A stretch of 64,000 nucleotides of DNA from Selenomonadales bacterium (GCA_029976065.1 JARKNV010000062.1:61317-125316); one strand, 5' to 3'. Positions 36,365 through 49,125 are shown, numbered from the stretch's first letter. The notes: generated by a model from the letters alone, not told the origin. Numbers and translations are program-made.

Positions 36365-37204
36365 GTGAGCGACACACATCCCTTGCTGGATCACTTTCTG
36401 CACGTCATGCCTGTCCTGGTCGATCTCCATGCGGGCGAAATCGGCGTAGCCGTAACCGACCGCGAAAAGTACCTCTACTACCGGCCGTCGAAAAAACTCG
36501 ACCTCAAAATCGCCGCCGGCACGCCCCTCAAGGCCGGTACGGCGATCGTCAAAGCCCTGGAAGAAAATCGCCGGGTCGTGGTGCGGGGCGACAAAGCCAC
36601 CTTCGGCCTCCCATACATCGCCACCGCCTACCCGATAACCGACGCCGCCGGCCGCGTACTCGGCGGAGCGGTCGTCATCGAACCCACCGACCGCCAGGAC
36701 GCCCTCAAGGAAATGGCCGCCAAGCTCAGCGACAACATCAGCGTACTCGCCAGCACCACCGAAGAAATCTCCGCCCAGGCGGAAGAAATCGCCACCGTCA
36801 GCGCCAACCTTTCCCACCTCTCGCGCGAATCCCAGCAACGCGTCAAAGAAACCGACCAGGTCCTGGGGCTCATCAAAAACATCGCCGGGCAGACGAACCT
36901 CCTGGGCCTCAACGCCGCCATCGAAGCCGCCCGGGTCGGCGACGCCGGCAAGGGGTTCGGCGTCGTGGCCGAAGAAATCCGCAAACTCGCCACCGGCAGC
37001 GCCGACTCCATCAAAAAAATCGAAAACATCGTCAAAGCCATCCAGGCCGACAGCGACAGCACCTACGGGCAACTGAACCAGGTCAACGACGTCATCGGCC
37101 AGATCGCCTCCGCCCTCGCCCACGTCGCCGGCGCCGTCCAGGACGCCGGCGGTATGGCCCAGCAGCTTGATACCATGGCCGACGACCTCGGCCACGACAA
37201 ATAG
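36365..37204 (+). CDS. Soluble methyl-accepting chemotaxis-like protein
   Basis: [39 protein letters not shown]. Confidence 0.88.
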   Translation: MSDTHPLLDHFLHVMPVLVDLHAGEIGVAVTDREKYLYYRPSKKLDLKIAAGTPLKAGTAIVKALEENRRVVVRGDKATFGLPYIATAYPITDAAGRVLGGAVVIEPTDRQDALKEMAAKLSDNISVLASTTEEISAQAEEIATVSANLSHLSRESQQRVKETDQVLGLIKNIAGQTNLLGLNAAIEAARVGDAGKGFGVVAEEIRKLATGSADSIKKIENIVKAIQADSDSTYGQLNQVNDVIGQIASALAHVAGAVQDAGGMAQQLDTMADDLGHDK

Positions 37205-37206
37205 TC

Positions 37207-37393
37207 GACTTTATCTGAAGCCCCATCTGCGGCGTTGCTCCTCAAAGCGCTTGCTAGCGTACGTCTCGTGTACGCGTCGCGTCGCGCTTTTCCGGTGCGG
37301 CCCGCACACCGTCCGAGCGATTATCGCCTAAAGCGGCGAATGCTGATAAGGCTATCGAAATCAGGACGTGCATCTGGAGCTTCATATAAAGTC
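37207..37393. repeat. Palindromic intergenic repeat copy 3 (expanded)
   Basis: Arms gactttatctgaagcccc / gagcttcatataaagtc; core catctgcggcgttgctcctcaaagcgcttgctagcgtacg. Confidence 0.75.
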
Positions 37394-37583
37394 TCCGGCT
37401 TTCACAAACCTACAGCCCCGCCGGCCCGGCGGGGCTTTTCCGTTCATTTTGCCCGCTGTCGGCAGGATTTACCCCTGGCGCCATTGAATACACCAATGTC
37501 ACCACCCGGTATGCCCCGACAAGTCCGCGTGTATTAAACCGGGCCGGTGAGCATAAGATACATTGTATACTGGAGGAGTAGGC

Positions 37584-37931
37584 TTGAATCCTTACGACAA
37601 AGCGCACGAACTGGCCAGAACGCTCAAAGCGTCTGTCGAATACCGCGCCTTCCTCACCGCCAAGGAAGCCCTCGCGGCCGACCTGGACGCGCAAAAAATG
37701 ACCCAGGACTTTCTCCGCAAGAAAATGGAACTGGAATACGAAGCGCTCGCCGGCAGAGAAGATAAGGCCAAGACGGAAGCCCTGCAGCGGATGTACGAAC
37801 TCCTTGCCATGAACGCCAAGGCGCGGGAATTTCTCGAGGCCTATTTCCGTTTCCAGCGCATCATGGCCGACATAAGCAAAATTATTGGCGACTCCGTCGC
37901 CGAAGGACTGGATCTGTTTGCAAAGGATTAA
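37584..37931 (+). CDS. YlbF family protein
   Basis: NPYDKAHELARTLKASVEYRAFLTAKEAL; TTG start after ggaggag. Confidence 0.85.
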   Translation: MNPYDKAHELARTLKASVEYRAFLTAKEALAADLDAQKMTQDFLRKKMELEYEALAGREDKAKTEALQRMYELLAMNAKAREFLEAYFRFQRIMADISKIIGDSVAEGLDLFAKD

Positions 37932-38844
37932 GCTGAAGGAAGACTTCTTCACACAACTCCAGAAAGTAATCGCCGCCGACCGTCTTTTGCTCGACGAGCC
38001 CATGTCCAAGCATACCACCTTCCGCATCGGCGGCCCGGCCGACTACCTCATCCTGCCCGCCTCCGCCCGGGAAGTATCGGCGGTGCTTGTCATCGCCCGC
38101 GAACACGGCCTGCCTGTCACCATTCTCGGCAACGGCTCCAACGTCCTCGTCCTCGACAAAGGGATCCGCGGCCTCGTACTCAAATTCGACGCCACCATGG
38201 GCCGGATCAGCCATACCGGCACGACCGTGAAAGCCGGCGCCGGAGCGTCCCTCGGCGACGTCTCCCGCTACGCCGCCGCCCATGGCCTCACCGGGCTCGA
38301 ATTTGCCGTCGGCATACCCGGCAGCATCGGCGGCGCCGTCTTCATGAACGCCGGCGCCTACGACGGCGAAATTGGCTGCTTCGTCGCCGCCGTCACCGCC
38401 GTCTGTCCCGACGGCAAACTCAAACGCTTCAGCCACGCCGACATCCGCTTCGGCTATCGGGACAGCGCCTTCCAGCACAACCGCTGCATCATCTGCGAGG
38501 TCGAACTAACCCTCGCCGCCGGCGACGACGATGCCATCGGCATGAAAATGACCGACTACACCACCCGGCGCGAAGCCAAACAACCCATCGAAATGCCCAG
38601 CGCCGGCAGCACCTTCAAGCGCCCCCCCGGCCACTACGCCGGCACCCTCATCGAGCAAGCCGGCCTCAAAGGCTTTAAAATCGGCGGCGCGCAAGTATCC
38701 GGCAAGCACGCCGGCTTCATCGTCAACGCCGGCGGGGCCACGGCCACCGACGTCCTCAGCCTCATCAAGGAAGTCCAGCGCCAGGTTCACGAACGCTTCG
38801 GCGTCAGGCTCCAGCCCGAGGTCCGCATCTTCGGCGAGGAATAG
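37918..38844 (+). CDS. murB: UDP-N-acetylmuramate dehydrogenase
   Basis: TTFRIGGPADYL...GIPGSIGGAVFMNAGAYDGEI. Confidence 0.95.
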   Translation: MQRIKLKEDFFTQLQKVIAADRLLLDEPMSKHTTFRIGGPADYLILPASAREVSAVLVIAREHGLPVTILGNGSNVLVLDKGIRGLVLKFDATMGRISHTGTTVKAGAGASLGDVSRYAAAHGLTGLEFAVGIPGSIGGAVFMNAGAYDGEIGCFVAAVTAVCPDGKLKRFSHADIRFGYRDSAFQHNRCIICEVELTLAAGDDDAIGMKMTDYTTRREAKQPIEMPSAGSTFKRPPGHYAGTLIEQAGLKGFKIGGAQVSGKHAGFIVNAGGATATDVLSLIKEVQRQVHERFGVRLQPEVRIFGEE

Positions 38845-38887
38845 GGGAGAGGCGGCCCATAATGCCAAACTGCGGCGCAATATCTTA

Positions 38888-38914
38888 AAAAGCGGGTTAT
38901 AACCCGCTTTTTTC
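38888..38914 (+). terminator. Rho-independent terminator
   Basis: aaaaagcgggttataacccgctttttt. Confidence 0.85.
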
Positions 38915-39089
38915 GGTCCCTCAACAAAGATAAGCTTTCTGATGGGCATAAGGACAAGCTATGGCTTAGCCTGCGCCGGGAGTATTGGCGAAGCCAAGTT
39001 TTCTGATGGGCAGGAAATGGTATACTAACGTGGAAAATAAATAAAGCTGGCAAAAATTTGGAGAATATTGGCGAAGGAGCGTTCAAAAA

Positions 39090-40715
39090 ATGCGACTGAC
39101 CTTTTTAGGAGCCTCGGGCATGGTTACGGGATCCTCATACCTTCTGGAAGCAGGCGGACGTAAAATCCTCGTGGACTGCGGCATGTTCCAGGGCTCGAAA
39201 GCCACCGAAGCCCTCAACCGGCGGCCGTTCCGCTTCGAACCGGCCGCCATCGACGCCGTCCTCCTCACCCACGCCCACATCGACCATAGCGGCCTGCTGC
39301 CGAAACTCTGCAAACAAGGCTACAAAGGCAACATATACGCCACCCACGCCACCACCGATCTCTGCCGCATCATGCTGCCCGACAGCGCCCACATTCAGGA
39401 ATTCGAGGCCGAAATCCTCGGCCGCAAAGGGCGGCGCGCCGGCAAGGCTCCCCTCGAACCCCTCTACACCGTCGACGACGCCTACACTTGCCTGAAGAAT
39501 TTCGCCCCCCTGCCTTACGGGAAAAAAATCGAAATCACCCCGGAAGTAGCCGTGTCCTTCAACGACGCCGGCCACATCCTCGGCTCGTCGATCATCGAAA
39601 TATGGATCGCCGAAAACGGCCAAACCACCAAACTCGTCTTCTCCGGAGACCTCGGCCAGCCCGATCAGCCGCTCATCAAAGATCCGTCCCCCATCGAAGC
39701 CGCCGACTACATCGTCATGGAATCCACCTACGGCAACCGCAACCACGAGCAGTACGACAAAGGCGAAGCCCTGGCCGCCATCATCAACGACACCGTCGCC
39801 CGCGGCGGCAACATCGTCATCCCCGCCTTCGCCGTCGGCCGCACCCAGACCATCATCTACTACCTCTACAAACTCCTCAAAGCCGGCAAAATACCCAGCA
39901 TCCCCGTCTTCATCGACAGCCCGCTGGCCATCAACGCCACCGACATCTTCGCCCATCACCCCGAGGACTTCGACGCCGAAGCCCACCAAATGCTCTACGA
40001 CAGCCGCGAGAACATCCTCAAACTGCTCAAGCTCAACTTCACCAGAACGCCCGACGAATCCAAAGCCATCAACTTCCTCAAAGAGCCCGCCGTCATCATC
40101 TCCGCCAGCGGCATGGCCGACGCCGGCCGCATCCTCCATCACCTCAAACACAACCTCTGGCGGCCCGAATCCAGCGTCGTCCTCGTCGGCTACCAGGCCG
40201 AAGGCAGCCTCGGCCGCCGGCTGATCGAAGGCGTCAAACGGGTCAAGATAATGGGCGAGGAAGTGGGCGTACGGGCTAAAATCCATAACCTCGACGGCTT
40301 TTCCGCCCATGCCGACCAGGACTACCTCATCAAATGGCTCACGATGTTCACCCAGCCCCCCGCCAATGTCTTCATCGTCCACGGCGAACCCGAGCAATCC
40401 GCCGCCCTCGCCGGCGTCATCAACGCCAAACTCGGCTATTCGACCTACCTGCCTCACTTCGGCGACGTCGCCGTCATCGACGGCCGCAGCTTCACCGTCG
40501 AAGCCAGCGGCCTGGTGCTCGTCGACCCGGCCGTCATCGAGCTGCAGGAACTCCTCGAACAACTCGACAGCGAATTCATGGAATTCCGCAAACGCCTGGA
40601 AACCGCCAGCACAGCCGACCCGGTCAAGCTGTCCGCCATGCTGCGCGGCGCCCAGAAAGTCCGCAAATTCGTCCGCCAAACCCTCGAAGCCGCCGGCGGC
40701 AACGGCGCGAAATAA
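39090..40715 (+). CDS. MBL-fold beta-CASP RNA exonuclease-like protein
   Basis: [42 protein letters not shown]. Confidence 0.93.
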   Translation: MRLTFLGASGMVTGSSYLLEAGGRKILVDCGMFQGSKATEALNRRPFRFEPAAIDAVLLTHAHIDHSGLLPKLCKQGYKGNIYATHATTDLCRIMLPDSAHIQEFEAEILGRKGRRAGKAPLEPLYTVDDAYTCLKNFAPLPYGKKIEITPEVAVSFNDAGHILGSSIIEIWIAENGQTTKLVFSGDLGQPDQPLIKDPSPIEAADYIVMESTYGNRNHEQYDKGEALAAIINDTVARGGNIVIPAFAVGRTQTIIYYLYKLLKAGKIPSIPVFIDSPLAINATDIFAHHPEDFDAEAHQMLYDSRENILKLLKLNFTRTPDESKAINFLKEPAVIISASGMADAGRILHHLKHNLWRPESSVVLVGYQAEGSLGRRLIEGVKRVKIMGEEVGVRAKIHNLDGFSAHADQDYLIKWLTMFTQPPANVFIVHGEPEQSAALAGVINAKLGYSTYLPHFGDVAVIDGRSFTVEASGLVLVDPAVIELQELLEQLDSEFMEFRKRLETASTADPVKLSAMLRGAQKVRKFVRQTLEAAGGNGAK

Positions 40716-40797
40716 CGGGAATAAACACAGCCCGGTCTGCAAGAGACTAAACACTAAACACAGCAAAACAGGCACCTGAACTGCAGGAGGAGAAATT

Positions 40798-42630
<1,833 letters not shown>

Positions 42631-42632
42631 GC

Positions 42633-44336
42633 ATGTTGTCTCCCGAAGCCCTATCCGTCCTTCAGGCCCGCTACCTTAAAGACGGCGAAACCGCGGCCGG
42701 TCTCTTCCGGCGGGTCGCCGACCACGTAGCCCGGGCCGAAGCCCTGCACGGCCGCGACGCTGCTGAGGCGTCCGCACACTACCGGCGGCTGATGGAAGAG
42801 CTCGTATTCCTGCCCAACTCGCCGGCCCTCATCAACGCCGGCAAGGCGCGAGCCCAACTCGCCGCCTGCTTCGTCCTGCCGGTCGAAGACTCTCTCACCA
42901 GCATCTTCGAAACCCTCAAGAACGCCGCCCTCATCCACCAGAGCGGCGGTGGCACCGGCTTCGCCTTCTCCCGCCTCCGGCCGTCCGGCGATCGGGTATC
43001 CACCACCGGCGGCACGGCCAGCGGGCCGGTATCCTTCATGCACGTCTACGACGTCGCCACCCATGTCGTCAAACAGGGCGCGGCCAGACGCGGCGCCAAC
43101 ATGGCCGTCCTCAGGGTCGACCACCCCGACATCGAACAGTTCATCACCGTTAAACGCAACCACGACGTCCTCAACAACTTCAACCTGTCGGTGGCGATCA
43201 CCGACAGCTTCATGCAGGCGGTCGACGGCGACCGCCCCTTCGCCCTCGTCAGCCCCCGCGACGGCCGCACCGTCAGGACCGTCGCCGCCCGCTCCCTGTT
43301 CGACCTCCTCGTCAGAATGGCGTGGGAAAGCGGCGAACCCGGTCTGTTCTTCCTCGACACCGTCAACCGCTTCAACCCCACCCCGGCCCTCGGCGCCTTC
43401 GAAGCCCCCAACCCCTGCTCCGAACAGCCCCTCCTGCCGTACGAATCGTGCGTCCTCGGCTCCATCAACCTCACAAAGCTCGTGAACCCCGGGGCCAAAG
43501 ACCCGGCGCTCGACTTCGCCCGTCTGCGGGAAGCCGTCCGCATCGCCGTCCGCTTCCTCGACAACGTCATCGACATCAACGACCATCCCCTGCCCGCCGT
43601 CGCCGAGGCCACCGGCCTTACCCGCAAGATCGGCCTCGGCATCATGGGCCTGGCCGAAATCTTCATAATGCTCGACATCCCTTACGCCAGCAAGGCGGCC
43701 GTCGAATTGACCGGCGCCATCCTTGAATTCATCACCCGCGAAGCGCGGCAGGAGTCCGCCCGCCTCGGCGCCGAGCGCGGCAGCTTCCCGGCCTTTGCCG
43801 CCAGCGTCTACCCCGGCCGCGGCTTCACCGCCATGCGCAACGCCACCGTCACCACCATCGCCCCCACCGGCACCATCAGCATCATCGCCGGCTGCTCCAG
43901 CGGCATCGAGCCCCTGTTCGCCCTGGCCCTCTCCCGGCGGGTCCTCGAAGGACGGGTGCTTACCAGCGTCAGCCAAACGGTCATCGACTATCTAAGTCAA
44001 CGTAACCTGTATACGGAAGAAGTCGCGGCCGCCATCGCCGCCTGCGGCAGCGTCGCCGGCACCTCGCTGCCCGGCCATGTCAAAGAAGTGCTCGCCACCG
44101 CCCGCGACATCGACCCTTACTGGCACGTCGCCCATCTCGCCGCCGCCCAGGCGTTCACCGACAACGGCGTATCGAAAACCGTCAACATGCCCCACGACGC
44201 CAGCGAAGCCGACGTCGCCGCCATCTTCCGCCAGGCGTACGCCGGCGGCTGCAAGGGCGTCACCGTCTACCGGGACGGGAGTAGGGCGGAGCAGGTTCTC
44301 ACCGGCGGCACCCTCTGCGAGGACTGTGTGCTGTAA
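42633..44336 (+). CDS. nrdJ: Adenosylcobalamin-dependent (class II) ribonucleotide reductase
   Basis: FLPNSPALINAGKARAQLAACFVLPVEDS; NPCSEQPLLPYESCVLGSINL. Confidence 0.93.
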   Translation: MLSPEALSVLQARYLKDGETAAGLFRRVADHVARAEALHGRDAAEASAHYRRLMEELVFLPNSPALINAGKARAQLAACFVLPVEDSLTSIFETLKNAALIHQSGGGTGFAFSRLRPSGDRVSTTGGTASGPVSFMHVYDVATHVVKQGAARRGANMAVLRVDHPDIEQFITVKRNHDVLNNFNLSVAITDSFMQAVDGDRPFALVSPRDGRTVRTVAARSLFDLLVRMAWESGEPGLFFLDTVNRFNPTPALGAFEAPNPCSEQPLLPYESCVLGSINLTKLVNPGAKDPALDFARLREAVRIAVRFLDNVIDINDHPLPAVAEATGLTRKIGLGIMGLAEIFIMLDIPYASKAAVELTGAILEFITREARQESARLGAERGSFPAFAASVYPGRGFTAMRNATVTTIAPTGTISIIAGCSSGIEPLFALALSRRVLEGRVLTSVSQTVIDYLSQRNLYTEEVAAAIAACGSVAGTSLPGHVKEVLATARDIDPYWHVAHLAAAQAFTDNGVSKTVNMPHDASEADVAAIFRQAYAGGCKGVTVYRDGSRAEQVLTGGTLCEDCVL

Positions 44337-44343
44337 TACAATG

Positions 44344-44464
44344 AAAACTGCCTAAAAGCCCATCTGCGGCGTTGCTCCTCAGAGCGCTTGCTAGCGTACG
44401 TTCGAGTACGCGTCGCGGCGCGCTCTTCCGGTGCGCCTTGCATCTGGAACTTTTAGGCAGTTTT
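44344..44464. repeat. Palindromic intergenic repeat copy 4
   Basis: Perfect terminal arms aaaactgcctaaaag / cttttaggcagtttt; full core. Confidence 0.85.
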
Positions 44465-44615
44465 GTCCTATCCATTTGAAATTTTCCTTAAGTTTTCGCT
44501 TCTTTTTGACGAATTTATGGACAAATGCCATTTTCATGCAGGAAAATGGCAAGAGATGTCGAAACTTTACCGGAAAATGGATTCGACAAATTCTTATGTC
44601 AAGGAGGTGGGGAAC

Positions 44616-45023
44616 TTGGCTTCGGGCCTCATCGACAAACTGACCAACTTCCTCATGCCGGTGGAAGAAGAACAGCAGGTTGTGGAAGCGCCGGCCGTAG
44701 TCGGCGACCGCCGCGCCCAATTGAGAGTGCATAGCCCGGCGGCGCTGAAAGTGTTCATCGCCTCGCCGGCCGAGTTTGACGACGTCAAACTGTGCGCCGA
44801 CTATCTGAAAGCCAACGTCGCCGTAATGATGAACTTCGAGGCCGTCGACGCCACTGTTCGGCAGCGCATCGCCGATTTCCTCGACGGTCTGCTGGTCATC
44901 ACCGGCGGCGCCTGCCAGCGCGTGTCCGAGTCCGTTTTCGTCTATGTGCCCGCCCACGTCGACATCAACAAGGAAATGTACGCCTATTCCATCCCGTCCT
45001 ACAGCAAACGCAACCGGGAGTAA
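44616..45023 (+). CDS. sepF: Cell division protein SepF
   Basis: AALKVFIASPAEFDDVKLCADYLKANVAVMMNFEAVD...RIADFLDGLLVITGG; TTG start after aaggaggtgg. Confidence 0.9.
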   Translation: MASGLIDKLTNFLMPVEEEQQVVEAPAVVGDRRAQLRVHSPAALKVFIASPAEFDDVKLCADYLKANVAVMMNFEAVDATVRQRIADFLDGLLVITGGACQRVSESVFVYVPAHVDINKEMYAYSIPSYSKRNRE

Positions 45024-45241
45024 GACGGGCCTTAAACAATCGCACGGAAAGAGCGGTTCCGAGAGCCGCTCTTTTTTGCTTTTCTCAATAATTAACCTTC
45101 CTCCCGTCCCCGGCGCCGCTCGGCGGCGGAAAAGGAAATCGCCGCCCCGTGGCGAAAAATCCCTGTAATAGTACTTCTTGCCGGCGTCACACGGTTCCAC
45201 CCCGAGGGCCGCCTTGCCGGGAGACGAAAGGACTGACCGAA

Positions 45242-47215
45242 ATGCGCACCCTGAAAGCCGTACCGCTTCTGCTGGCGGCCTGCCTGCTGCTCCTGGCGGG
45301 CGCTTCCGCCGCCGCCGCGCCGCTGTCCGACGCCGACTGCAAGGACCTCTTCGTCACCGCCAACCAGCAGCTGCTCAAAGCGAACAGCTACCATATGACC
45401 TTCGAAATGGCCGCCTCCGTGCCGCTAAGCGGCCAAAAAGCCGCCTTAGCCCTCGCCGGCGACTTCGACGTCCAAGTCAAACCCATACTGATGAAAAACA
45501 CCATGAATTTCAGCATGGAAGCCGCCGGCAAAAAAAACGAAATGACCATCAAGCAGTACCTCGAGGAAACCGACGGCAAAATGGTCTCCTACTCCTTCGC
45601 CGCGAACAAGTGGGTCAAACAGATCCTCCCCATACCCGTCATCCGGCAGAACCAGGCCGAGTTTCTCGAATACTGCGAAGGCGTCTTCCGGGACACCGCC
45701 GTAACCTTCGCGCGGGAAACGGACGACGAGCTTGAACTGGAAGCCACCATCAGCGCCGACAAACTGCGGGAACACTTCGAAAAATCGCTCGCCCTCCAGG
45801 GCGTCAAGGACGTCAAGCTGCCCGCCGACCTGTTTGAAGATGTCGCCGATCTGACATACACCGTCGCGATCGACAAAAAGACGCAGCTCATCACCCGGAT
45901 ATCCATGGACATGACCGTCTTTCTACGCTCGGTCGGCGAGAAAGTCCTCGCCGCGGCGCAAATGCCTGAGGACAAAAAAGCGCCCTTCCGGGAAATCCTT
46001 GCCGGCGGCAACGTGCAGATAAACGTCGGCATCTCCCGCGTGAACGCCGTCCCCGCCATCGTCATCCCCAAAGAAGCCAGGAACGCGCCCCTTGCCCCCG
46101 AGCCGCCCGCCAAGAAGCCGTCGCCGCCCGCCGCTTCCGGGGCCGTCGTCAAAATCGGCCTCAATCTTGAAATGACGGGCGCCCAGGCCGTCTTCGGCCA
46201 GCGGGCTCTGGAAGGCGTCCGTCTGGCGGCCGGGGAAATCAACGACGCCGGAGGCCTGTTCGGGCGGCAGATCGAGCTCGTCGTCAGGAACAACGCCGGC
46301 CTGGCGACAGAAGCCGCCAGAGCTTCCGCCGCCCTCATCAACGAGGACAAGGTCGTCGCCATCGTCGGCTGCATCACCAGCACCAACACGCTGGGCGCCG
46401 CCCTCACCGCCGAAAGATACCGCATTCCGCTGCTCACCCCTTCGGCCACCAACCCCAGGGTGACCGTTCCCCAACAAGGCCAGCGGCGCGAATACGTCTT
46501 CCGGGCCGCCTTCATCGATCCCTACCAGGGGAAGGTTATGAGCCGCTTCGCCGCCGACAGCCTGAACGCCAAAACGGCGGCCATCCTCACCGACGCCAGC
46601 TCCGAATACTCCAAACAACTCGCCCGCGAGTTCGCGGATCACTTCGCCGCCATGGGCGGCACCGTTATCGCCCGGGAAATATACTATCAGAAGGATGCCA
46701 ACTACAGCGTGCAACTAATGCGCATCCACAACCTCAACCCCGACGTCCTCTTCGTTCCGGGCTACTATCAGGAAGTCGGCCTCATAATCCGTCAGGCGCG
46801 GGAAATGGGCATAACCGTCCCCATCCTGGGCGCAGACGGCTGGGACTCGCCGAAAATAGTAGGGATCGCCGGCCCCGACGCCCTGAAAAACACCTACTTC
46901 AGCAACCATTTTACTCCGCAGGACCAAGCGCCGGTGCCGAAAAAATTTGTTGCCGCCTATAGCAAAAAATACGGCAAGCAACCCGACGCGCTGGCCGCCC
47001 TCGGCTACGACGCCGTCCTTCTCCTGGCCGCCGCCGTGAAAAAAGCCGGCAGCATCCAGCCGGAAAAAATCCGCGCCGCCCTCGAAAGCGTGGAGATCGA
47101 AGGCGCCACCGGCAAGATAACCTTCGACGCCTTTCACAATCCCGACAAGACCGCGGTTGTCATGACCTTCCACAAAGGGCAGTTCACGCTCTTCCGGCGG
47201 GTCGACCCCGACTGA
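45242..47215 (+). CDS. Secreted fusion: DUF6612/LppX-like domain plus branched-chain amino-acid-type ABC substrate-binding domain
   Basis: Signal peptide MRTLKAVPLLLAACLLLLAG; N-terminal SYHMTFEMAASVPL...; Pro-rich linker; C-terminal VKIGLNLEMTGAQAVFGQRALEGVRLAAGEINDAGG. Confidence 0.8.
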   Translation: MRTLKAVPLLLAACLLLLAGASAAAAPLSDADCKDLFVTANQQLLKANSYHMTFEMAASVPLSGQKAALALAGDFDVQVKPILMKNTMNFSMEAAGKKNEMTIKQYLEETDGKMVSYSFAANKWVKQILPIPVIRQNQAEFLEYCEGVFRDTAVTFARETDDELELEATISADKLREHFEKSLALQGVKDVKLPADLFEDVADLTYTVAIDKKTQLITRISMDMTVFLRSVGEKVLAAAQMPEDKKAPFREILAGGNVQINVGISRVNAVPAIVIPKEARNAPLAPEPPAKKPSPPAASGAVVKIGLNLEMTGAQAVFGQRALEGVRLAAGEINDAGGLFGRQIELVVRNNAGLATEAARASAALINEDKVVAIVGCITSTNTLGAALTAERYRIPLLTPSATNPRVTVPQQGQRREYVFRAAFIDPYQGKVMSRFAADSLNAKTAAILTDASSEYSKQLAREFADHFAAMGGTVIAREIYYQKDANYSVQLMRIHNLNPDVLFVPGYYQEVGLIIRQAREMGITVPILGADGWDSPKIVGIAGPDALKNTYFSNHFTPQDQAPVPKKFVAAYSKKYGKQPDALAALGYDAVLLLAAAVKKAGSIQPEKIRAALESVEIEGATGKITFDAFHNPDKTAVVMTFHKGQFTLFRRVDPD

Positions 47216-47227
47216 ACCGCAGCAACG

Positions 47228-47257
47228 CAGGAGCGGCGTACGCCGCTCCTTTTTTAT
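47228..47257 (+). terminator. Rho-independent terminator
   Basis: gcaggagcggcgtacgccgctcctttttta. Confidence 0.8.
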
Positions 47258-47266
47258 TGGCGCAAA

Positions 47267-47383
47267 TTTCATATTGTGAACTATCGTGCCATTTTTGCGC
47301 ACCTGCAGCAGGATTATGGCGCAGTAAAGCATAAATTAGCACTGAAATTCTATCATGCGGCATATAGTTTCACAATATGAAAC
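47267..47383. promoter_or_regulatory. Two KdgR/IclR-like operators flanking the iclR promoter region
   Basis: TTTCATATTGTGAA at 47267-47280 and GTTTCACAATATGAAAC at 47367-47383. Confidence 0.6.
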
Positions 47384-47394
47384 GGAGAAAGAGT

Positions 47395-48165
47395 ATGGAA
47401 AAGCACTTTTTGGAAGTCCAGGTACTGCAAAGGGCGATGGACATTCTCGAAGTCATCGGCACCAGCTCCGACCCGGTAAGCCTGAAAAACATCACCGAAA
47501 AAGTCAGGCTGCCCAAGTCCACGGTCTACCGCATCCTCTCCAACCTCGAATCGCGCGGCTACGTCTGCTGCAGCAACGAAGGCGGCTACCGCCTGGGGCT
47601 CACCTTCCTCACCCTGGGGCAGAAGGCGGAACGGGGCTTCGAGCTCAAGCGCCTGGCGCGCCCCCACATGGCCAGGCTCAACCAGCTCACCAGCGAATCC
47701 GTCCACCTCGGCGTGCTGGCCCGCAACCGGGTCCTCTACCTCGACTCCATCGACAGTCCCCATTCCATCCGCCTCGTGGCCCAGATCGGCGGCAGCAACA
47801 GCCTGCACTGCACCTCGCTCGGCAAAGCCCTGCTCATCAGCCACAGCGACGAGGAAATCAGGCAGATCCTCGCCGAATCCGGCATGGAACGCCGCACCCA
47901 CTACACCATCTCCACCCCCGAAGCCTTCATCAAAGAAATGGAAGTCGTCCGCCGCGTCGGCTTCGGCTTCGACGACCGGGAAAGCGGCGACGACTGCTTC
48001 TGCATCGGCGCCCCCATATACAACCATCTCGGCCAGGTGCTCGCGGCCATCAGCGTCTCCGGGCCGATCTCCCGCGTCTCGCGGCGGACGGCCGAAACCA
48101 TCGTCGCCCCGCGCCTGCTCGAAGCTACCAAATCCATCTCCCGTTCATTGGGGCATGTTTCCTGA
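47395..48165 (+). CDS. IclR-family transcriptional regulator (KdgR-like)
   Basis: VLQRAMDILEVIGTSSDPVSLKNITEKVRLPKSTVYRILSNLESRGYV. Confidence 0.93.
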   Translation: MEKHFLEVQVLQRAMDILEVIGTSSDPVSLKNITEKVRLPKSTVYRILSNLESRGYVCCSNEGGYRLGLTFLTLGQKAERGFELKRLARPHMARLNQLTSESVHLGVLARNRVLYLDSIDSPHSIRLVAQIGGSNSLHCTSLGKALLISHSDEEIRQILAESGMERRTHYTISTPEAFIKEMEVVRRVGFGFDDRESGDDCFCIGAPIYNHLGQVLAAISVSGPISRVSRRTAETIVAPRLLEATKSISRSLGHVS

Positions 48166-48212
48166 AGCAGCAGACAACCAAATCACTCACAAGTACGAAG
48201 GAGGCCATTAAA

Positions 48213-49040
48213 TTGGAAATCAGAAACCCCGCCCATCCCCAGGATGCCAAGCACTACACCACCGATCGGCTTCGCAACGATTTTCTCATCCAGAATCTGT
48301 TCGTCCCCGGCGAAACGAAAATGGTATACAGCCATTTCGACCGCATCATCACCGGCGGGGCCTGCCCGAAAAAGCCCCTGACCCTTGAAGCCGGCAAAGA
48401 GATTGCCGCCGACTACTTCCTCCAGCGGCGCGAGATCGGCATCATCAACGTCGGGGCCCCCGGCAAGGTCATCGTCGACGGCAGCGAATACCCCCTCAAG
48501 AAGACCGACGGCCTATACATCGGCATGGGCGCCAAGGAAGTCTCCTTCGTAAGCGACGACCCCGCCAACCCGGCCAAATTCTACTTCAACAGCACCCCGG
48601 CGCACAAAACCTACCCCACCACCAAAATCCTCGTCAACGACATCACCCCCGCCGCCCTCGGCAGCATCAGCCAGTCCAACGAACGCAAAATCTACAAATA
48701 CATCGTCCCCGGCGGCGTCCAGAGCTGTCAGCTCGTCATGGGCATGACCGTCCTCGCCCCCGGCAACATGTGGAACTCCATGCCCTGCCACACCCATGAA
48801 CGGCGGATGGAAGTATACTTCTACTTCGACCTCGCCGCCGACGCCGTCGTCTTCCACCTCATGGGCGAGCCGGAAGAAACGCGCCACGTCGTCATCCGCA
48901 ACGAAGAAGCGGTAATATCGCCGAGCTGGTCCATCCACTCCGGCGTAGGCACCGGCAACTACACCTTCATTTGGGGGATGGCGGGCGAAAACCAGGAATT
49001 CGGCGACATGGACAATGTCGCGATGACCCGCTTGAAGTAA
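48213..49040 (+). CDS. kduI: 5-dehydro-4-deoxy-D-glucuronate isomerase
   Basis: MVYSHFDRIITGGACP; MPCHTHERRMEVYFYFDL. Confidence 0.95.
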   Translation: MEIRNPAHPQDAKHYTTDRLRNDFLIQNLFVPGETKMVYSHFDRIITGGACPKKPLTLEAGKEIAADYFLQRREIGIINVGAPGKVIVDGSEYPLKKTDGLYIGMGAKEVSFVSDDPANPAKFYFNSTPAHKTYPTTKILVNDITPAALGSISQSNERKIYKYIVPGGVQSCQLVMGMTVLAPGNMWNSMPCHTHERRMEVYFYFDLAADAVVFHLMGEPEETRHVVIRNEEAVISPSWSIHSGVGTGNYTFIWGMAGENQEFGDMDNVAMTRLK

Positions 49041-49125
49041 GATATCATTCATAAGACGGATAGGAGGTGCTGCAACCGAGAACGACAGCATAAACAAGGC
49101 AAAAGAACCAAGAGGAGGGCAAGAA

